Assembly (NCBI RefSeq): GCF_014851395.1
Contig: NW_024041484.1
Span: forward strand, 3,292,831-3,356,830
Direction: 5' to 3'
DNA from: Micropterus salmoides
Taxonomy: Eukaryota > Chordata > Actinopteri > Centrarchiformes > Centrarchidae
DNA: 64,000 nucleotides
This document shows, in pieces, positions 12,660-24,320 of this stretch (its first letter is position 1; each line of letters opens with the position of its first letter). The position numbers and the translations under genes were made by a program. The notes under the pieces are model-generated. The model was not told the origin of the DNA and made no database searches. It worked only from the letters and a program-made list of their open reading frames with translations.

Positions 12660-13454
12660 TCACAAGTGTTTAAAGGAACTCTGCAGGTAGGTCGGCCCAA
12701 ACACCTTGGAGAACTCCCCGTAGTCCTTCTGTGGATTTAGGCAGCCTCAGTTGCTTCCCTCTCTTCATGTAATCCCAGACAGACTTGATGATGTTGAGAT
12801 CAGGGCTCCACTGAGGAGACCTTTCTGACCAAATACCCAACTCCATTTGCAGAAATGCAGCCCCAACTTGCAAGGAACCTCCACCATGCTTCAGTGTTGC
12901 CTGCAGACACACATTCTTGTACCTCTCTCCTATCCTTCGGCAAACAAACTGCCTTCTGCTGCAGCCAAATATTTCAAAAATTCACTCATCAGTCCAAATC
13001 ACCTGCTGCTATGTTTCTGAACCCCGTGTCCTGTTTTTCTGTACATAGTTGAGTTGCTTGGCCTCGTCTGGCTTTCTGACTGCAAGTCTTCCATGAAGGA
13101 CATTTCTGACCAGACTTCCCCAGACAGTAGATGGTGTACCAGAGTCCCACTGTTTTCTGCAAGTCTAAGCTGATGGCACTGCTGGACAGTAAGCATGATG
13201 TGTCTTGATCTTACATCTGCTGCAGTTTCCTTGGCCAACGATTGCGTCCACAGACCTCAGTGTTGCCAATTTCTCTATGCTTCTTCAAAATGGGCTTGGA
13301 CAGCAAATACAGATAACATAAGAAATGAAATGAAATTAAACTTCCTTGCTGCCTCCTATTGCCGACATATTTCTTCCACCACAAGCCTCTCTGGGATGGA
13401 GTAGCTTTGTTCCAGGATGGTGTGCTTGCCCCTCTGGTGACCTGGAGTAGCCAT
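12660..13454 (-). pseudogene. Tc1-like transposase relic (copy 1)
   Basis: Read on the minus strand from an ATG at 13454, pieces of a Tc1-like transposase appear in order across several frames. An IWTDE block carries the first catalytic Asp, followed by a LKHGGGS block and then SPQWSPDLNIIKSVWDYMK. The segment with the second Asp is missing, and the usual Glu of NPIES is Lys (NIIKS), so it is dead. The family differs from the intact element at 8620. The far end of the duplicated segment (12738) lies inside this relic. Confidence 0.8.
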
Positions 13455-13819
13455 CTCTCAGAGACTCCATGAGGGCTGATGCAAAGACTGGGGGGAGTAA
13501 GAAGTGTTTAGCTCACATTCAGTGATATTATAAGTGATCTGCATAATAAATCATATTTGGGGACTGATTGAAACTGCTAAGCTTATTAAAGCGTCTTCTT
13601 GATATGGTGTCTACCCAGCCACCTTTGCAGAACCTTGGGTAGTGAGCTGCATAACATGCCTCACCATCACTGGATCGAGCAACCTCTCAGCTGCTATTAC
13701 GGTTAAAATGCAGGGTTGCCAAGAGAAGCCTGTAGAAAAAAGCAGATTACGCAGTTCACAAGTATAGACAATATATAGAACATCTGTGAAACCTACGTTT
13801 TTGGATGAGCAAACTGGTC

Positions 13820-14118
13820 TGTAAATAAGAACAAAACAGAGCTTATTGTGTTTGGCAACAAAGAGAAGAGAATTTTCAACTCTCAGGCTATAAAAACCTG
13901 AAATCTTGGCATACTAATATAGACTTAGATCTCACTGTCACCAGCCATATTAATGCCTCTCTCTTTAATTATTATTTTATGTACTATTGTATGTACTGTA
14001 GTTTCCTTTAATTATTTCTATGATATTTTATATATGGATGTTCCCTTTTGCTTTTATTTACATAAAGCACACTGCATTGTCCCTGTGTACAAAATGTGCT
14101 ATATAAATAAACTTGCTA
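13820..14118 (+). mobile_element. LINE 3' end fragment (copy 1)
   Basis: The first 140 bp translate, with stops, to NKTELIVFGNKEKR and then NLGILI and SLSPAI, matching the C-terminal part of reverse transcriptase in L2/Rex1-like LINEs (the NKTE-FG and NLG-D motifs). An AT-rich 3' tail follows, ending in GTGCTATATAAATAAACTTG, a common end of these LINEs. 5'-truncated and inactive. Confidence 0.65.
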
Positions 14119-15054
14119 TTTCTATACTGAGAGGAGTTTCTAATGTGTTCTATAGAACATGTACTGGTTATGCTAGATATACTGTAAGAGTAAGTTTACA
14201 CTGATGAACAAAAGGTTACACTGAGCCTCAGTGAACTACAGATGGTGGTTGAGGAGCCAGCAGAACGGGCTGTTTCTTTCTACATTTAACAACTTTTCAT
14301 ATCCTCTTACCGACTTTATTTCTAAATAGCTACCAGCGTCAAATTTAGTGGCATATTCAGACCATCAGGAAAAAGTGAGAAATAAATTCAAAATATTATT
14401 TTGTAATTCAATTCCATGCATGCTACTCAGAGGTATTGCAGTCCACGTCTGTTCTGCCAGCAGCGCCTCCCCCTCCTCTTGCACCGTGCGCAGGCAGTCA
14501 GTAGGTAGGAGGATGCCGCAGCAGGGTTAGGAGTTCAGTTGTAAAGAGTTTCAGTGGTTACGCTGACTATCTGGCTCTGAAACTTTCTGAAGCACAAGAA
14601 AGTGGTGCACTATAGTATGAGTGCCATAGCTCTCATGCCATTCAAACGATAATTTTGTTTTGAGGATTTTTTTTTATTGAATCTAGTTCAGCAAAGTTGT
14701 AAAATGTTAAGTATAATAAGGAATATGACATACATTGTTATAGTGTTGTTTACAAAATGGCATTGTCATAGAACACTTCACAGATTACAAAGAAACCTAC
14801 TGTACATTTCAACCCATCACCATCCCCACCATCCTTTCGCATCTACCACTCGCGCAGCCTACTGTTGTCTCTCAGTGAGAGAGCTGAACGGACAGTTTGC
14901 CCAACTACCAATCACCATTTCTATCCAACCTGCATTGTTTTTGCTTTTTCCCACGAGTTTAAAACTTCACTTGCAATGAGAATAAGCGGTCAGACAAAGT
15001 TTTTTTTCTTTGCTGACCCCCTGTTGTTTAACTTCTCAACTTGCCGTACAGATG
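14119..15054. other. non-coding, nothing recognised (also 29019-29951)
   Basis: No motif-bearing frame. The frame running from about 14677 differs between the two copies only through small indels near 14838-14858 and has no recognisable domain. Confidence 0.4.
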
Positions 15055-16440
15055 TAGGGCTGGGCTATTACATAGAAATGTATCACAATTTCAATTGATA
15101 TTGATAATTATTGATATTTTTTAAGAAAGACCAGTAGAAAAAAGATTGAATTTAACCTCCATACTTTGAATTGAACCACTTTATCTGTCAGGGCACAGAA
15201 GGGAATATTGTGTGTAATATTAAATGTTAATACAATAATGACAAACATACACAAATAAATAGAACCTAACATCTGTAAGATATACCAAACATTATAAAAA
15301 CTGCTGATGGCCGGGATGCACTTTATATTTCTTTGCAAGTTGGCTCACTCTTGGAAAGTTGTGCTCATGTGGCCTCAACCACTCCAACGGCTTAGACTCA
15401 CTGACTGCATCAGGAGACATCAGGTAGCATCCCAGCTCTGATTTTGCCTTGGGAGCTCTTAAGTGAATTTGTGAACTCCAGTAGAGGACTTCATGCATCA
15501 TGCGTGGAGTCGAGGACATCTGTGTCCTGCCATGTTGGCACCAGGTGTTGAGTGTTTCTGTCTGAAGCCACGACTTGAGCAATGACCTTTAGTTGTTCCC
15601 GCACTCTTGCCACCATCTTCTGGTGTGAGCCTCCACCTGGTTGGTGACTCGGTAACAAGCTGGTGTTTGGGGGAATTTAGCTGTCCCTACCAATATGAAA
15701 ATGCTGCCACCATATTCTGACACACTCCAACAGCCATTTTCACTCTTATGTTCTTCCCTGCTGCACGTGAAAAAAAATGGGCAGCAGATGAAATGGGCAG
15801 TATAACTATAAACAAATACAGGAAGGTAATACAATAAATCATTGAGATAAAAATATGCAAGCAATTCTGAAATAACTGCTTAAAAATATTTTATAATATA
15901 CAAAATCAATAGATGATGTACAAGGGTGAAACCTTGCTCTAAAAACAAATTAATATTATTTTAACAACTTTGAAAATATTCATGTTATTATTGCTACTAA
16001 TACAGACCAAAAAACTGTCTGGATGATTCAGAAACTGCTAAGTCAACAATCATGCTGAAGAGCCAGACTTTTCAACCAACCTGGGTGGTAGCATATCCAT
16101 AGCAATGAAGTACTCTACTGCAGGGGATATGTCTTTGTACTGTTTGGGTGTTTTGTCATGTGGTGTCGTTGGTGAGTAACTCTCCATCGGGGACTGCCTA
16201 TGGGTTGTTTCTTGAGATGTAGCAGACAGAGGTTGTGACATCTGATGTGGCAGACATGTTGCGTATTCCAGAGGGTGGAGGCAGCTATAGTGATAAAATA
16301 TTATTTTTCTATTCCCACTCTTGGTTGGGATGGTTGTCCTGCACAGCTTACACAAAATGGTTTTCCGATAACTGCCATACTGCCGAGCTGGCCTGTCAGT
16401 TTTTATTAACAATTTCCTCACTTAATTTATCAGGAAAGAC
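15055..16440 (-). pseudogene. BED-finger hAT (ZBED-like) transposon relic (copy 1)
   Basis: On the minus strand, 16421-16050 encodes a BED-type zinc finger (ILCKLCRTTIPTKSGN, then FYHYSCLHPLEYA) and a region ending ISPAVEYFIAMDMLPPRLVE, as at the N-terminus of ZBED1-like hAT transposases. After a gap, 15582-15292 encodes KPLEWLRPHEHNFPRVSQLA, the hAT C-terminal dimerisation motif. The catalytic middle is missing or unrecognisable. TAGGGCTGGGCTATTA at 15055 looks like one hAT terminal repeat; I found no partner at the other side. Inactive. Confidence 0.7.
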
Positions 16441-17630
16441 ATTCTGTGTCAAAAATGCTTGGTATTCATTGTAAAAATAATTATGTACACAGCAGCAGAA
16501 GACGAATTCATTACATAATGTGGTACATTGGAATTAAAGGGACTTAATCTGACACACCTTATTTTTCACAAGTTATTTAATCCAAATACTGGAAGTCCTG
16601 GTTCAAAATGATGAAGTTGATCAGCCTACATTATTGACATAATATGAATGGAAGTAGGAGAATGGGAGACTTCTGAAATTGATGTGAAGTGATCAGCTGG
16701 AGAGAAGACGTCTCATTCTGTTGGAGTTGTTGGAACTTCAGTAACACTCACTGCTATGTTACAAAGTAATCTGTGGCCGAGTCCAGACACCAGCTGCAGA
16801 CAGCGTTTTAACCAGACAACAGACTAGTTAAAAGTTTGTCTTAACAAAATAAACCTTAATTAGCTGACAGCAGTGTGAGAAGCTACCTCAGTGTTTCGCT
16901 CTTTCCCAATGATAAAGGGGGGAGCGTTAAAAAAATAAACAATAAAGGACAGATGAGCGTCAGGTCTTACTGAATCTTTGTATTTTGCCAATTAGGGGGC
17001 CAGAACTCTCTGTCACTTGCTCATATGCAGTAAACTGCCACACTGTAGAGCCTGGCTGTCTTAGAGGCTGTAACACTTGCAGACTGTGGTGGACAAAATC
17101 CAGTGCAGTACGGTAAAGAAAGGGTTTTAGGAGGTATCCCCAATATGTTGCAAGTTTTAGAGCTGGAAGCCACGGTAGAGTAATTAGCATAAGAATGGCA
17201 ATAGCATGCACACCATTGTCTAGCCTACAATGCAGTGTTAGTCTACTTTGACTTCTCTTGCTGGGTTTAAATACTTATGGCATGCCATAGAATAATGAAT
17301 AGAGAGGAAGCAAGTGCCCTTCTTCCATAGATACTTGCCAGAGGACCTAATGATATTTATTGCTGTGGCGGATACAGACATATCAGTGTGCTCGGCATCT
17401 ACGAGCCTAGCGTCTTTTTGCGTGCGTAGTGACTGTGTGGTTGAGCGAGAGAGAGTGAGCAGCAGGTAAATGCAGCGGAGAAGGGGAAAAGGGGAAAAGG
17501 GGAGCAGTGAAGTTTAGCAGTAAATGTACAGTGTAGGTTACAGTTTGTCAGCAAATAAAGGCTGCAACTAAAGCTACTGTGTGTGTGTGTGTCATGTTTT
17601 TTCCCCCCTGTGGGTACTTTAACCCACTAA
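16441..17630. other. non-coding, nothing recognised (also 31326-32510)
   Basis: Only chance frames. A purine-rich GGGGAAAA triplication occurs at about 17483-17502 and a short GT run at 17578-17592. Confidence 0.4.
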
Positions 17631-17730
17631 CAGATGGGGTTGGTTTTAGGGATCAGGTTACAGTTGGGTTATGGTTAGGGGTAGAGTAAGGGTTAAGCAT
17701 TTAGTTAGGTTAATGGGCTAGGGAATGCAT
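17631..17730. repeat. decayed TTAGGG-like sequence (also 32511-32610)
   Basis: Several near-TTAGGG words (GGTTAGGGG, AAGGGTTAAG, TTAGTTAGGTTA) cluster here. They are irregular and not a true telomere array; similar G/T-rich text is frequent in fish dispersed repeats. Confidence 0.35.
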
Positions 17731-17770
17731 AATGTCAGTGAGATGTCCCCATGGAGATGGAGGAACAAAC

Positions 17771-17794
17771 GTGTGTGTGTGTGTGTGTGTGTGT
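17771..17794. repeat. GT microsatellite (copy 1)
   Basis: 24 bp of GT. It has exactly the same length in copy 2 (32653-32676). Confidence 0.9.
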
Positions 17795-19523
17795 TGAAGA
17801 GGATGCCATGCAGTTTTAGCGGCGGCGCTCACCTATATTAATAAACCTCCATATCGGTTTAACAGAATAAGGAACATCTGCATTTTTGACTGTATTTAAA
17901 TTCATATCTTTATTTTTCTAAATTGCTAAATTTCCAAATACCCTGATATACCATAATACCAAGTAGATGTTGTAAAAAAAAAAAAATAATTATTACAGAG
18001 TTAGATAATCACAGAAACTGTTAAATGTGGTTTGTCAGTATATTGTTCTGAATGAAATTCAGACAGTACAGGATTGATCTCATGTAGACCTGGACGCCAC
18101 TGCTAATTAGGAGCTGTATCCTGTGTTTAAGTGTCACCCTCTACTCTGACTGTCCTCTGGGGAAGACACTGATGACACCATTTCTGTTTTTAGTCCTGTG
18201 CCCTACTTTTCTCTCCATGGTATGTCTTTTGAGGTGAGTTGGGGTGCAGTACAAGGACGAAACCACAGACAGAACATCATTCAGTGAAGATGTTAATATT
18301 ATTAGTAAAGTCCTTTTCTCAAACGAACAACTTAAGAAACAAGACAGGCTTAAAGAACCATTTTTGTTGCAGTTCAGCCGTCATATCACCATTGGCGACG
18401 ATTCACTGCTCAGTCACTAACCAGTCTAACTGACAGTATTCTGTAGAAGTAGGCATACAACAAGCCATCAAACACTATAAATGTGTCGGAGTTGTAACTT
18501 TCCCTGTACTAACTGTGCCACTTGGCTTTTGACCACAAAAATGAACCTGCAGCCAGAGAGAGATAAGAAAGGAGAAAAATGACCATGACCGTGAATGTTT
18601 CAGTAGGATGTTATTTTTTGTCTTCTGCTTAGCTTTCAGCTCAATGTTGTCCATGATTAATTGCTTCTGGGCCACTAAAGGTCTTTGTTCCCCCCAACTA
18701 AACAGTAGTTCATCACAGAGCTGTTGTATAAATGCATAGTGCTGCTTTATATGAAAAGTGTAGCTGGAAGATGTCTGCCACTGAGTGATAACCAACCACT
18801 GGGATTACACAACTATGAGTGAGGTGTAAAGGGAAACATTTTTTGAGGTTTAAAGCATAAGTAGAGGATAAACTGTCCAAAATGGTCAAAAACATTTTCT
18901 TTTTGAGTGTATTCTTAGAGAATAGTTTGTAAGTCTCCATGGTGACAGAAGCACTTCAAATTGCAGATAGAACCTTGAATTTTGGAGAGAAAAACCAGAG
19001 TTATTTAAAGGCTAATTCTGGTTCAACTTGAAAATTTAATAGGGGGTAACATCCAACCAACTTTCCAAAACTCCAAAGTGATTCAGTGTGATACAAAACA
19101 GAGAATAACAGTCTCAACAAGTCTCACATTGGAGAAGCTGGAACCAGCCAACTTTGTCTTTTTTTCTAGAAAAAATCCATTGTCAAAATAGTTTCAGATT
19201 AATTTTTGAACTCTGGAATATATAAATTCCTTCTCATCATTATACAAAGCAGGATAAATCTTGTGACTGCATCACATTAGGACGGGACTATCCTTGGGTC
19301 ACTTTCAGAGGAATTCATGCACATTAGAATCTGATGGGTTGGTAGTTAAACCAAAAAGTTGGTCTGTAACTTGTGATGGATCTGTTTGGTAATAATTTGT
19401 TTTTTCTTCCAATTGGCTACTCTGTCTGATCATCTAACCCAGTATCTGTGGGAATTACATTCTTAATATACTTCTCATGTTGGACGGTTCTGCAGTTCAT
19501 GAATGGCATCCAGTGTTAATGTT
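17795..19523. other. non-coding, nothing recognised (also 32677-34330)
   Basis: Short frames only. Contains the 73-bp insertion/deletion difference between the copies (18971-19043 present in copy 1, absent after 33850). Confidence 0.45.
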
Positions 19524-19974
19524 AGGGGTGTAACGGTACATGTATTTGTATTGGACCGTTTTGGTACAGGACGTTTGGAACGGCTTGGAACATACGTAAA
19601 TTCCGAGTTTCCACAAATCTCCGCCTTACGGCGCTACAGCGCTACACAAGCAGCACACTTTAGCCCAGCCTCTTGCTGACTAGTGCCTTGAGCATCATGG
19701 CCAGTGCAGAGAAGCAGAAGCTTGAAAATCCTCCCTTATTATTAACGTTTTATGTTTGGGAACAATTTCTTAGTGAAATACAACAACGGACAAGTTGATA
19801 AGACGAAAACAGTGGGTAGACATTTCTCAGTAGTGATCGGGTATATGTTTCTGCTATGTTTTGAGAATACTTTATTTAGTGGAGAACTTGTTAGTAGTTT
19901 GCAGCAGTATTTTATTTTATTCTGTTTTCTGCGGTACATACCGAATCGGGATGTTTGTGTACCGTTACACCCCT
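19524..19974. mobile_element. hAT-type non-autonomous element (copy 1)
   Basis: A 451-bp element with perfect 16-bp inverted ends: AGGGGTGTAACGGTAC at the left and its complement at the right. Inside, ATGGCCAGTGCAGAG at 19698 and a frame giving NGQVDKTKTVGRH resemble the start of a BED-finger transposase, so it is probably an internal deletion derivative of a ZBED-type hAT. No clean 8-bp target duplication is visible. Confidence 0.8.
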
Positions 19975-20887
19975 TGTAAAAGTTGTCACTCCTGTACAGT
20001 GTCACTGCCCAGGTCATACTAGAGAAATTGTTTGTTGTCACGTCTAGGGTAATTAATAGTCACTAAGCCAACTAGACCAGCAGGACGAAACACTCTGAGA
20101 AAGGATGAGCTCGACTCACCCACAGTGCTTCACTCTCTGCTGGGCCTCGCCCCCTGGCCTGTCGCCAACTGTGCACTGAGCTTGACGCTGGTTCCAGTTC
20201 ATCTGGGTTATCATATCAATACAGATAGAAACTGAACAAAAAAAATTAAGGGATGAGGCTCAACATTCGGTGCCCTTCACGGTCTCAGCAAAAATAGTTC
20301 CGCTGTTATCTGCAGCACGCCGACTTTCTTGCGTTCGTGTTTTCTTTCTCCTCCTCCTCCTCTCTCTTCTCTTTTTTTCCCCTCTCTTGGTATCTGCCTT
20401 CTGACAGGCTCATATTAGATAAGACCCACCCTCTTATCTAAAAATCAACAGGCAACCAATCAATAGGGCAAATGAGAACCTGTGGACTGTGACAGCAGCG
20501 AAGCAGCAAGGATGTGGAGGTCAGGGTGATGGATGAGCATGTAGCACATCTGACTTGGATGCAGGAGACCGATGGGTTTATTTTCTATTTCTAGTAGCTT
20601 ATTTCATTATTTTAATTGTACTTCATTTTCTATCTTGTTTTAGCATTACTCACTTATTGAAGCTGCTCTTTTTCCCTTCACTTCTCTTTTCCCCACACTC
20701 ACCAGCACTCACACACCTACACCTCTGCTGCAAACACAGTGGTGGGCACCGCGTCTTTGTGTGTCTCTCTCCCCCCTATGTGTCTGCTCTGTTGACTTTC
20801 TCCATCAGCAGTATGTTTTATAACGTTGCCGAAAAGACACACAACTTGTGTTATGGATTTTTCCACCCCGGATTCCGTTTTCAGCAG
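19975..20887. other. non-coding, nothing recognised (also 34782-35691)
   Basis: The longest frame here (149 codons, 20555-21004) runs into the dispersed repeat and has no recognisable domain; I regard it as chance. A CTC run near 20350 differs by one unit between the copies. Confidence 0.4.
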
Positions 20888-21110
20888 CAGGTGCGCCGCA
20901 TGTGGAGGAAGCTTGTTAACGACGTAGCCAATGAAAACAACAACGTGACAGCACTGGTGTGTTCATTGTGGCTTTACCTGGACTGTGCTTGTAAAATATC
21001 CTAATGCAGTTAATGTAAAATAATATAACTTTGTCTGCGTTTTGTAACGTAATAGAAAACAACTCTATGTGTGTTCCTCTGCAAAATGCTAAAATAGGTC
21101 ACTACATACA
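20888..21110 (+). repeat. dispersed repeat, unknown family (member B, copy 1)
   Basis: Shares ordered blocks with 2170-2345, including GTGCTTGTAAAATATC and CTCTGCAAAATGCTAAAAT. It carries about 50 bp of extra sequence between those blocks. Confidence 0.6.
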
Positions 21111-21252
21111 CCTGGGCCAAGTAAAGTGTATGTGTGGGAAATACCAACATTCTTTCTGGGATTTGGGTGAGAATACTCGTGTTTCTTGCCATGACCAATG
21201 TGTTAGTCATTGTGTAGCTACTTAGCTATGTAACTAAGACCCAAGTCCCAAC

Positions 21253-21658
21253 TAGAGCCCGACCGATATGGGAAATTTATGACTGATATATTTTGAGAAT
21301 CCGACATATTGCCCGATATTCTTTTTTCCCCCTTCTTTTCAGAAACACATTACATAAACAAATATTTTCCCTAACATTTGTTATGTGTAGTTATGAGACA
21401 TCACCAAGCTAGAATGACATAATGTACTTACAGCTGATTATGTCAGCTGATTGCTGTGTGTTGTGGTGGAACTGTGGCTTTCTAAACAGCCGTGTTGCCA
21501 ACAGGGGAGTTGCAGAGTGCCCTCTAGTGGACAAACTGTGCAACAACAACATGTTATCATGGTAACATGATCTCTGTTTCTTTTTTAATTCTCATTTATC
21601 AGCTGTTAGCTCATTTTGGCCGATAATATTGGCATACAGATTTATCAGTCGGGCTCTA
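21253..21658. mobile_element. hAT-type MITE with perfect target duplication (copy 1)
   Basis: A 406-bp element beginning TAGAGCCCGACCGATAT and ending ATCAGTCGGGCTCTA, imperfect inverted ends. It is flanked by identical 8-bp repeats GTCCCAAC (21245-21252 and 21659-21666), the hAT signature. Non-coding interior. Confidence 0.9.
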
Positions 21659-21666
21659 GTCCCAAC

Positions 21667-22562
21667 AATCTGGAATTAGCCTTTAATGCCTGATAATTTT
21701 TTTGGAAGATAACACCGTTATCACACAGTTAAACCATGACATGGTGCCTTTTTATTTTGGATTTGAGGTAATGTGAAATCTTATTACCGCATCAGGAACA
21801 CCTCACTGCAGTAAGCTGATTTACATGAGAGGCAGCTGGTGCCCATCGGGTGCTACACCTTGCTGCTAAGGATTTGTGTGAATTTTCTTCTCCAAATGCC
21901 TTTATATGCTTCTAAAGCTCCAATGACATATATATACTGTAGAGACTCCTTTGCATGGCAGTACACATGCCCCTCCCTACTATAACAGAATTCTAATGAG
22001 TGTACAGCTAGGGTAACATAATGAAATGGAAGACAACACCCTCTGCATAATCAATATATTTTTCTCCCCTCTGTGGGTAAGGCAGGAGCCATTTAGTCCA
22101 CAGTACACTCTGTACTCCTGTCAGGATAATGTGGGTTGTTTTGACCTGTGGCCACTGTTGATTATCATGTAGAGAGAGAGTCTCTCCTCTCTGCTGGCTT
22201 CATCTTCATAATTCTCCCCGACTGCGTTGCTGTGTGCTCTGCCATACTAATTGTGTCTCAATGCTGATGGAAAGCCCCCTTCTCTTCTTCATATGTATGA
22301 ATGGAGTGGATGGTGGAGGGCACATTGTGCCTCTGGTGTCACCACTTCACAGGAGAGTTGTGAATTCTGGCAGAGAACCATGGTCTCAGACTTGGAGGTG
22401 CTAACTCTGATTCCAGCTGCTTCACATTTGACTGCACACTATCCCAGTGTGTGCTGAAGGTTCTGTCTGATGAAGCCAACTGATCACAAAATCTGTGACA
22501 AGGGACAACCCCAGCGAAGCCCGCCACTGACTCCCTGCCGAGAATATGGATACAGCTCTATA
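21667..22562. other. non-coding, nothing recognised (also 36471-37366)
   Basis: Only short chance frames. Confidence 0.4.
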
Positions 22563-23157
22563 TACACTAACCGGCCACTTTGTTAGGTACACCTCTTCAA
22601 TTGCTTGTTAACATATATAGCTAATGAGCCAATCACATGACGGCAACATTCAGATGGTAGGATCAGAATTTGGTGACATGAAAGCCATCCATCCAGCCTA
22701 CCTGGTTCAGGCTGCTGGTGGTGGTGTTATAGTGTGGGGGACATTTTCTTGACACACTTGGGCCCCTTAATTGAGCATTGTTTAAACACGACAGCCTACC
22801 TGAGTACTGTTGCTGACCATGTCCATCCCTTTATGAGCACAGTGTACCATCTTCTGATGGATACTTCCAGCAGGATAATGCTCCATGTCACAAAGCTCAA
22901 ATCATCTCAAACTGGTTTCTTCAACATGACAATGAGTTCACTGAACTCCAATGGCCTCCACGGATCTCAATCCAATAGAACAACTTTGGGATGTGGTGGA
23001 ACAGGAGATTTGCATCATGGATGTGCAGCCGACAAATCTGCAGCAACTGCACGATGCTATTGTGTCAATATGAGGAATGTTTCCCACACCTTGTTCAAGA
23101 AGAATTAAGGCAGTTCTAGGTTCAAGGTGTACCTGATTAAAAAAAGTGTATAAACAC
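22563..23157 (+). mobile_element. internally deleted Tc1-like element (copy 1)
   Basis: The left end TACACTAACCGGCCACTTTG and the right end near 23122-23157 (CAAGGTGTACCTGATT) are the degenerate inverted ends of a Tc1 family whose repeats read GGCCACTTTATTAGGTACACC. Inside, the DNA-binding half is deleted. The remaining part translates to a QQDNAPCHKAQIISNW block (second catalytic Asp) and, one frame away, DLNPIEQLWDVV (catalytic Glu), so it is frameshifted. The first catalytic Asp is not found. This family differs from those at 8620 and 12660. Confidence 0.8.
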
Positions 23158-23169
23158 TGGATTGCTTGT

Positions 23170-23530
23170 AGCAACAGTCCCGGTAACCCCCACAAGACTC
23201 CCTGGGGAACATAGTCGAAAGCCTTCTCCAAGTCCACAAAACACATGCAGACTGGATCAGCCAGGACACCTGTAGTAATCCTGCAAGGGTTGAAAGAGCA
23301 GGAGTTCCTCATGGTGCTCTTTCCACCACTTGACCTTATTCCCTGTCAGGGTCAGCAGTTCTCCCCTGCTGCTGAAGATGCTCTGAGCCAAGCCCTGCTT
23401 TCATCCCCTAACTCCTCCCAGTTTTTGCCTTCACAGCCATTGAAGCAGCAGTCCGTCTGGCCTTCTGGTACCTGTCAGCTGCATCTGGAGCCAGCCAAGC
23501 CTGAAAGACCTCATGGTATGCCTTTTAAAA
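23170..23530 (-). pseudogene. LINE reverse transcriptase fragment (copy 1)
   Basis: On the minus strand, 23246-23170 encodes MCFVDLEKAFDYVPQGVLWG, the RT motif around the first catalytic Asp of non-LTR retrotransposons. Upstream on the same strand (23507-23420) lies AWLAPDAADRYQKARRTAAS, like the linker between endonuclease and RT domains. The two are in different frames with sequence missing between them, so this is a dead, internally deleted fragment lying beside the Tc1-like relic. Confidence 0.7.
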
Positions 23531-23888
23531 TTTCAACTGTCGGCAGTCATTCTGAATTGATATAATAAATCACAACTCAGCGGTCCACTTACTAGCTTTG
23601 TTGGTGCTTTCAACCACATCTCATGGTTTTCTTTAGTGAATGAAACTGTCTCAGGTCATCACGTGATCTAAGAAGGACGCAGCTCAGACGGCGGATTGGA
23701 TGAGAGGTCGCACTGGGTGTTTCCAGCAAGTTTAACTAGGATTTCTAAAAGGCATTATGAGCAAATATGTGATAGGCCACACCCACTTGCTAATTGTTAG
23801 CAGTTGTCAACTCCATAACAAACTGCAGTAATCCCAGAACAACCTCTATCTATCTTAAATACTTTTTACCTATTAAATCTTGATTATT

Positions 23889-23943
23889 CTCCGCGACCCT
23901 GTACGCAGGATAAGCGGTTGACGATGGATGGATGGATGGATGG
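23889..23943 (+). repeat. LINE 3' tail with GGAT repeats (copy 1)
   Basis: CCGCGACCCTGTACGCAGGA, then TAAGCGGTTGACGATGGATG followed by GGAT units, is the common 3' end of a fish non-LTR retrotransposon. Only the tail is present. Confidence 0.65.
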
Positions 23944-24320
23944 AAATCTTGATTATTATTATTATTGGCCTAAAAAAGTAGTAGTCAGTATTGGTCAGTA
24001 TTTTGGATTGTCTTAAAAACTGCTGCTGAGCTTTTTACACTGTTTATAGACTAAATGATTCACTGATTAATCCAAAAGAAAATTATGAAAAATAATAATA
24101 AAGATGAGCAAATTACTACTCAATCATTACTGTGATTATTAGTTGGCAGGCCTACTTTAATGGATAATGGACTTTAACAGACATTCAGTAGAACTCTGCA
24201 GGGTTAAGCTCCATTCTGTTGCCTTCTGTCGTTATATAATCACTTTTGCCTTTTGGAATAGTGAAGCAGTAATTATGATTTATTCAGGAAATCGCTGATC
24301 CACAGAGTCAGAAAGACTTC

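Noticed and set aside
17631..17730. Interstitial telomere array
   Set aside because: TTAGGG-like words are irregular with no tandem register; kept only as a low-confidence repeat.
20555..21004. 149-codon open frame, hydrophobic at its start (and its duplicate at 35359)
   Set aside because: No recognisable domain, overlaps a dispersed repeat, composition follows local T/C-rich sequence.
22151..22200. GAGAGAG/CTCTCCTC inverted repeat as a regulatory hairpin
   Set aside because: Short, low-complexity and likely chance.
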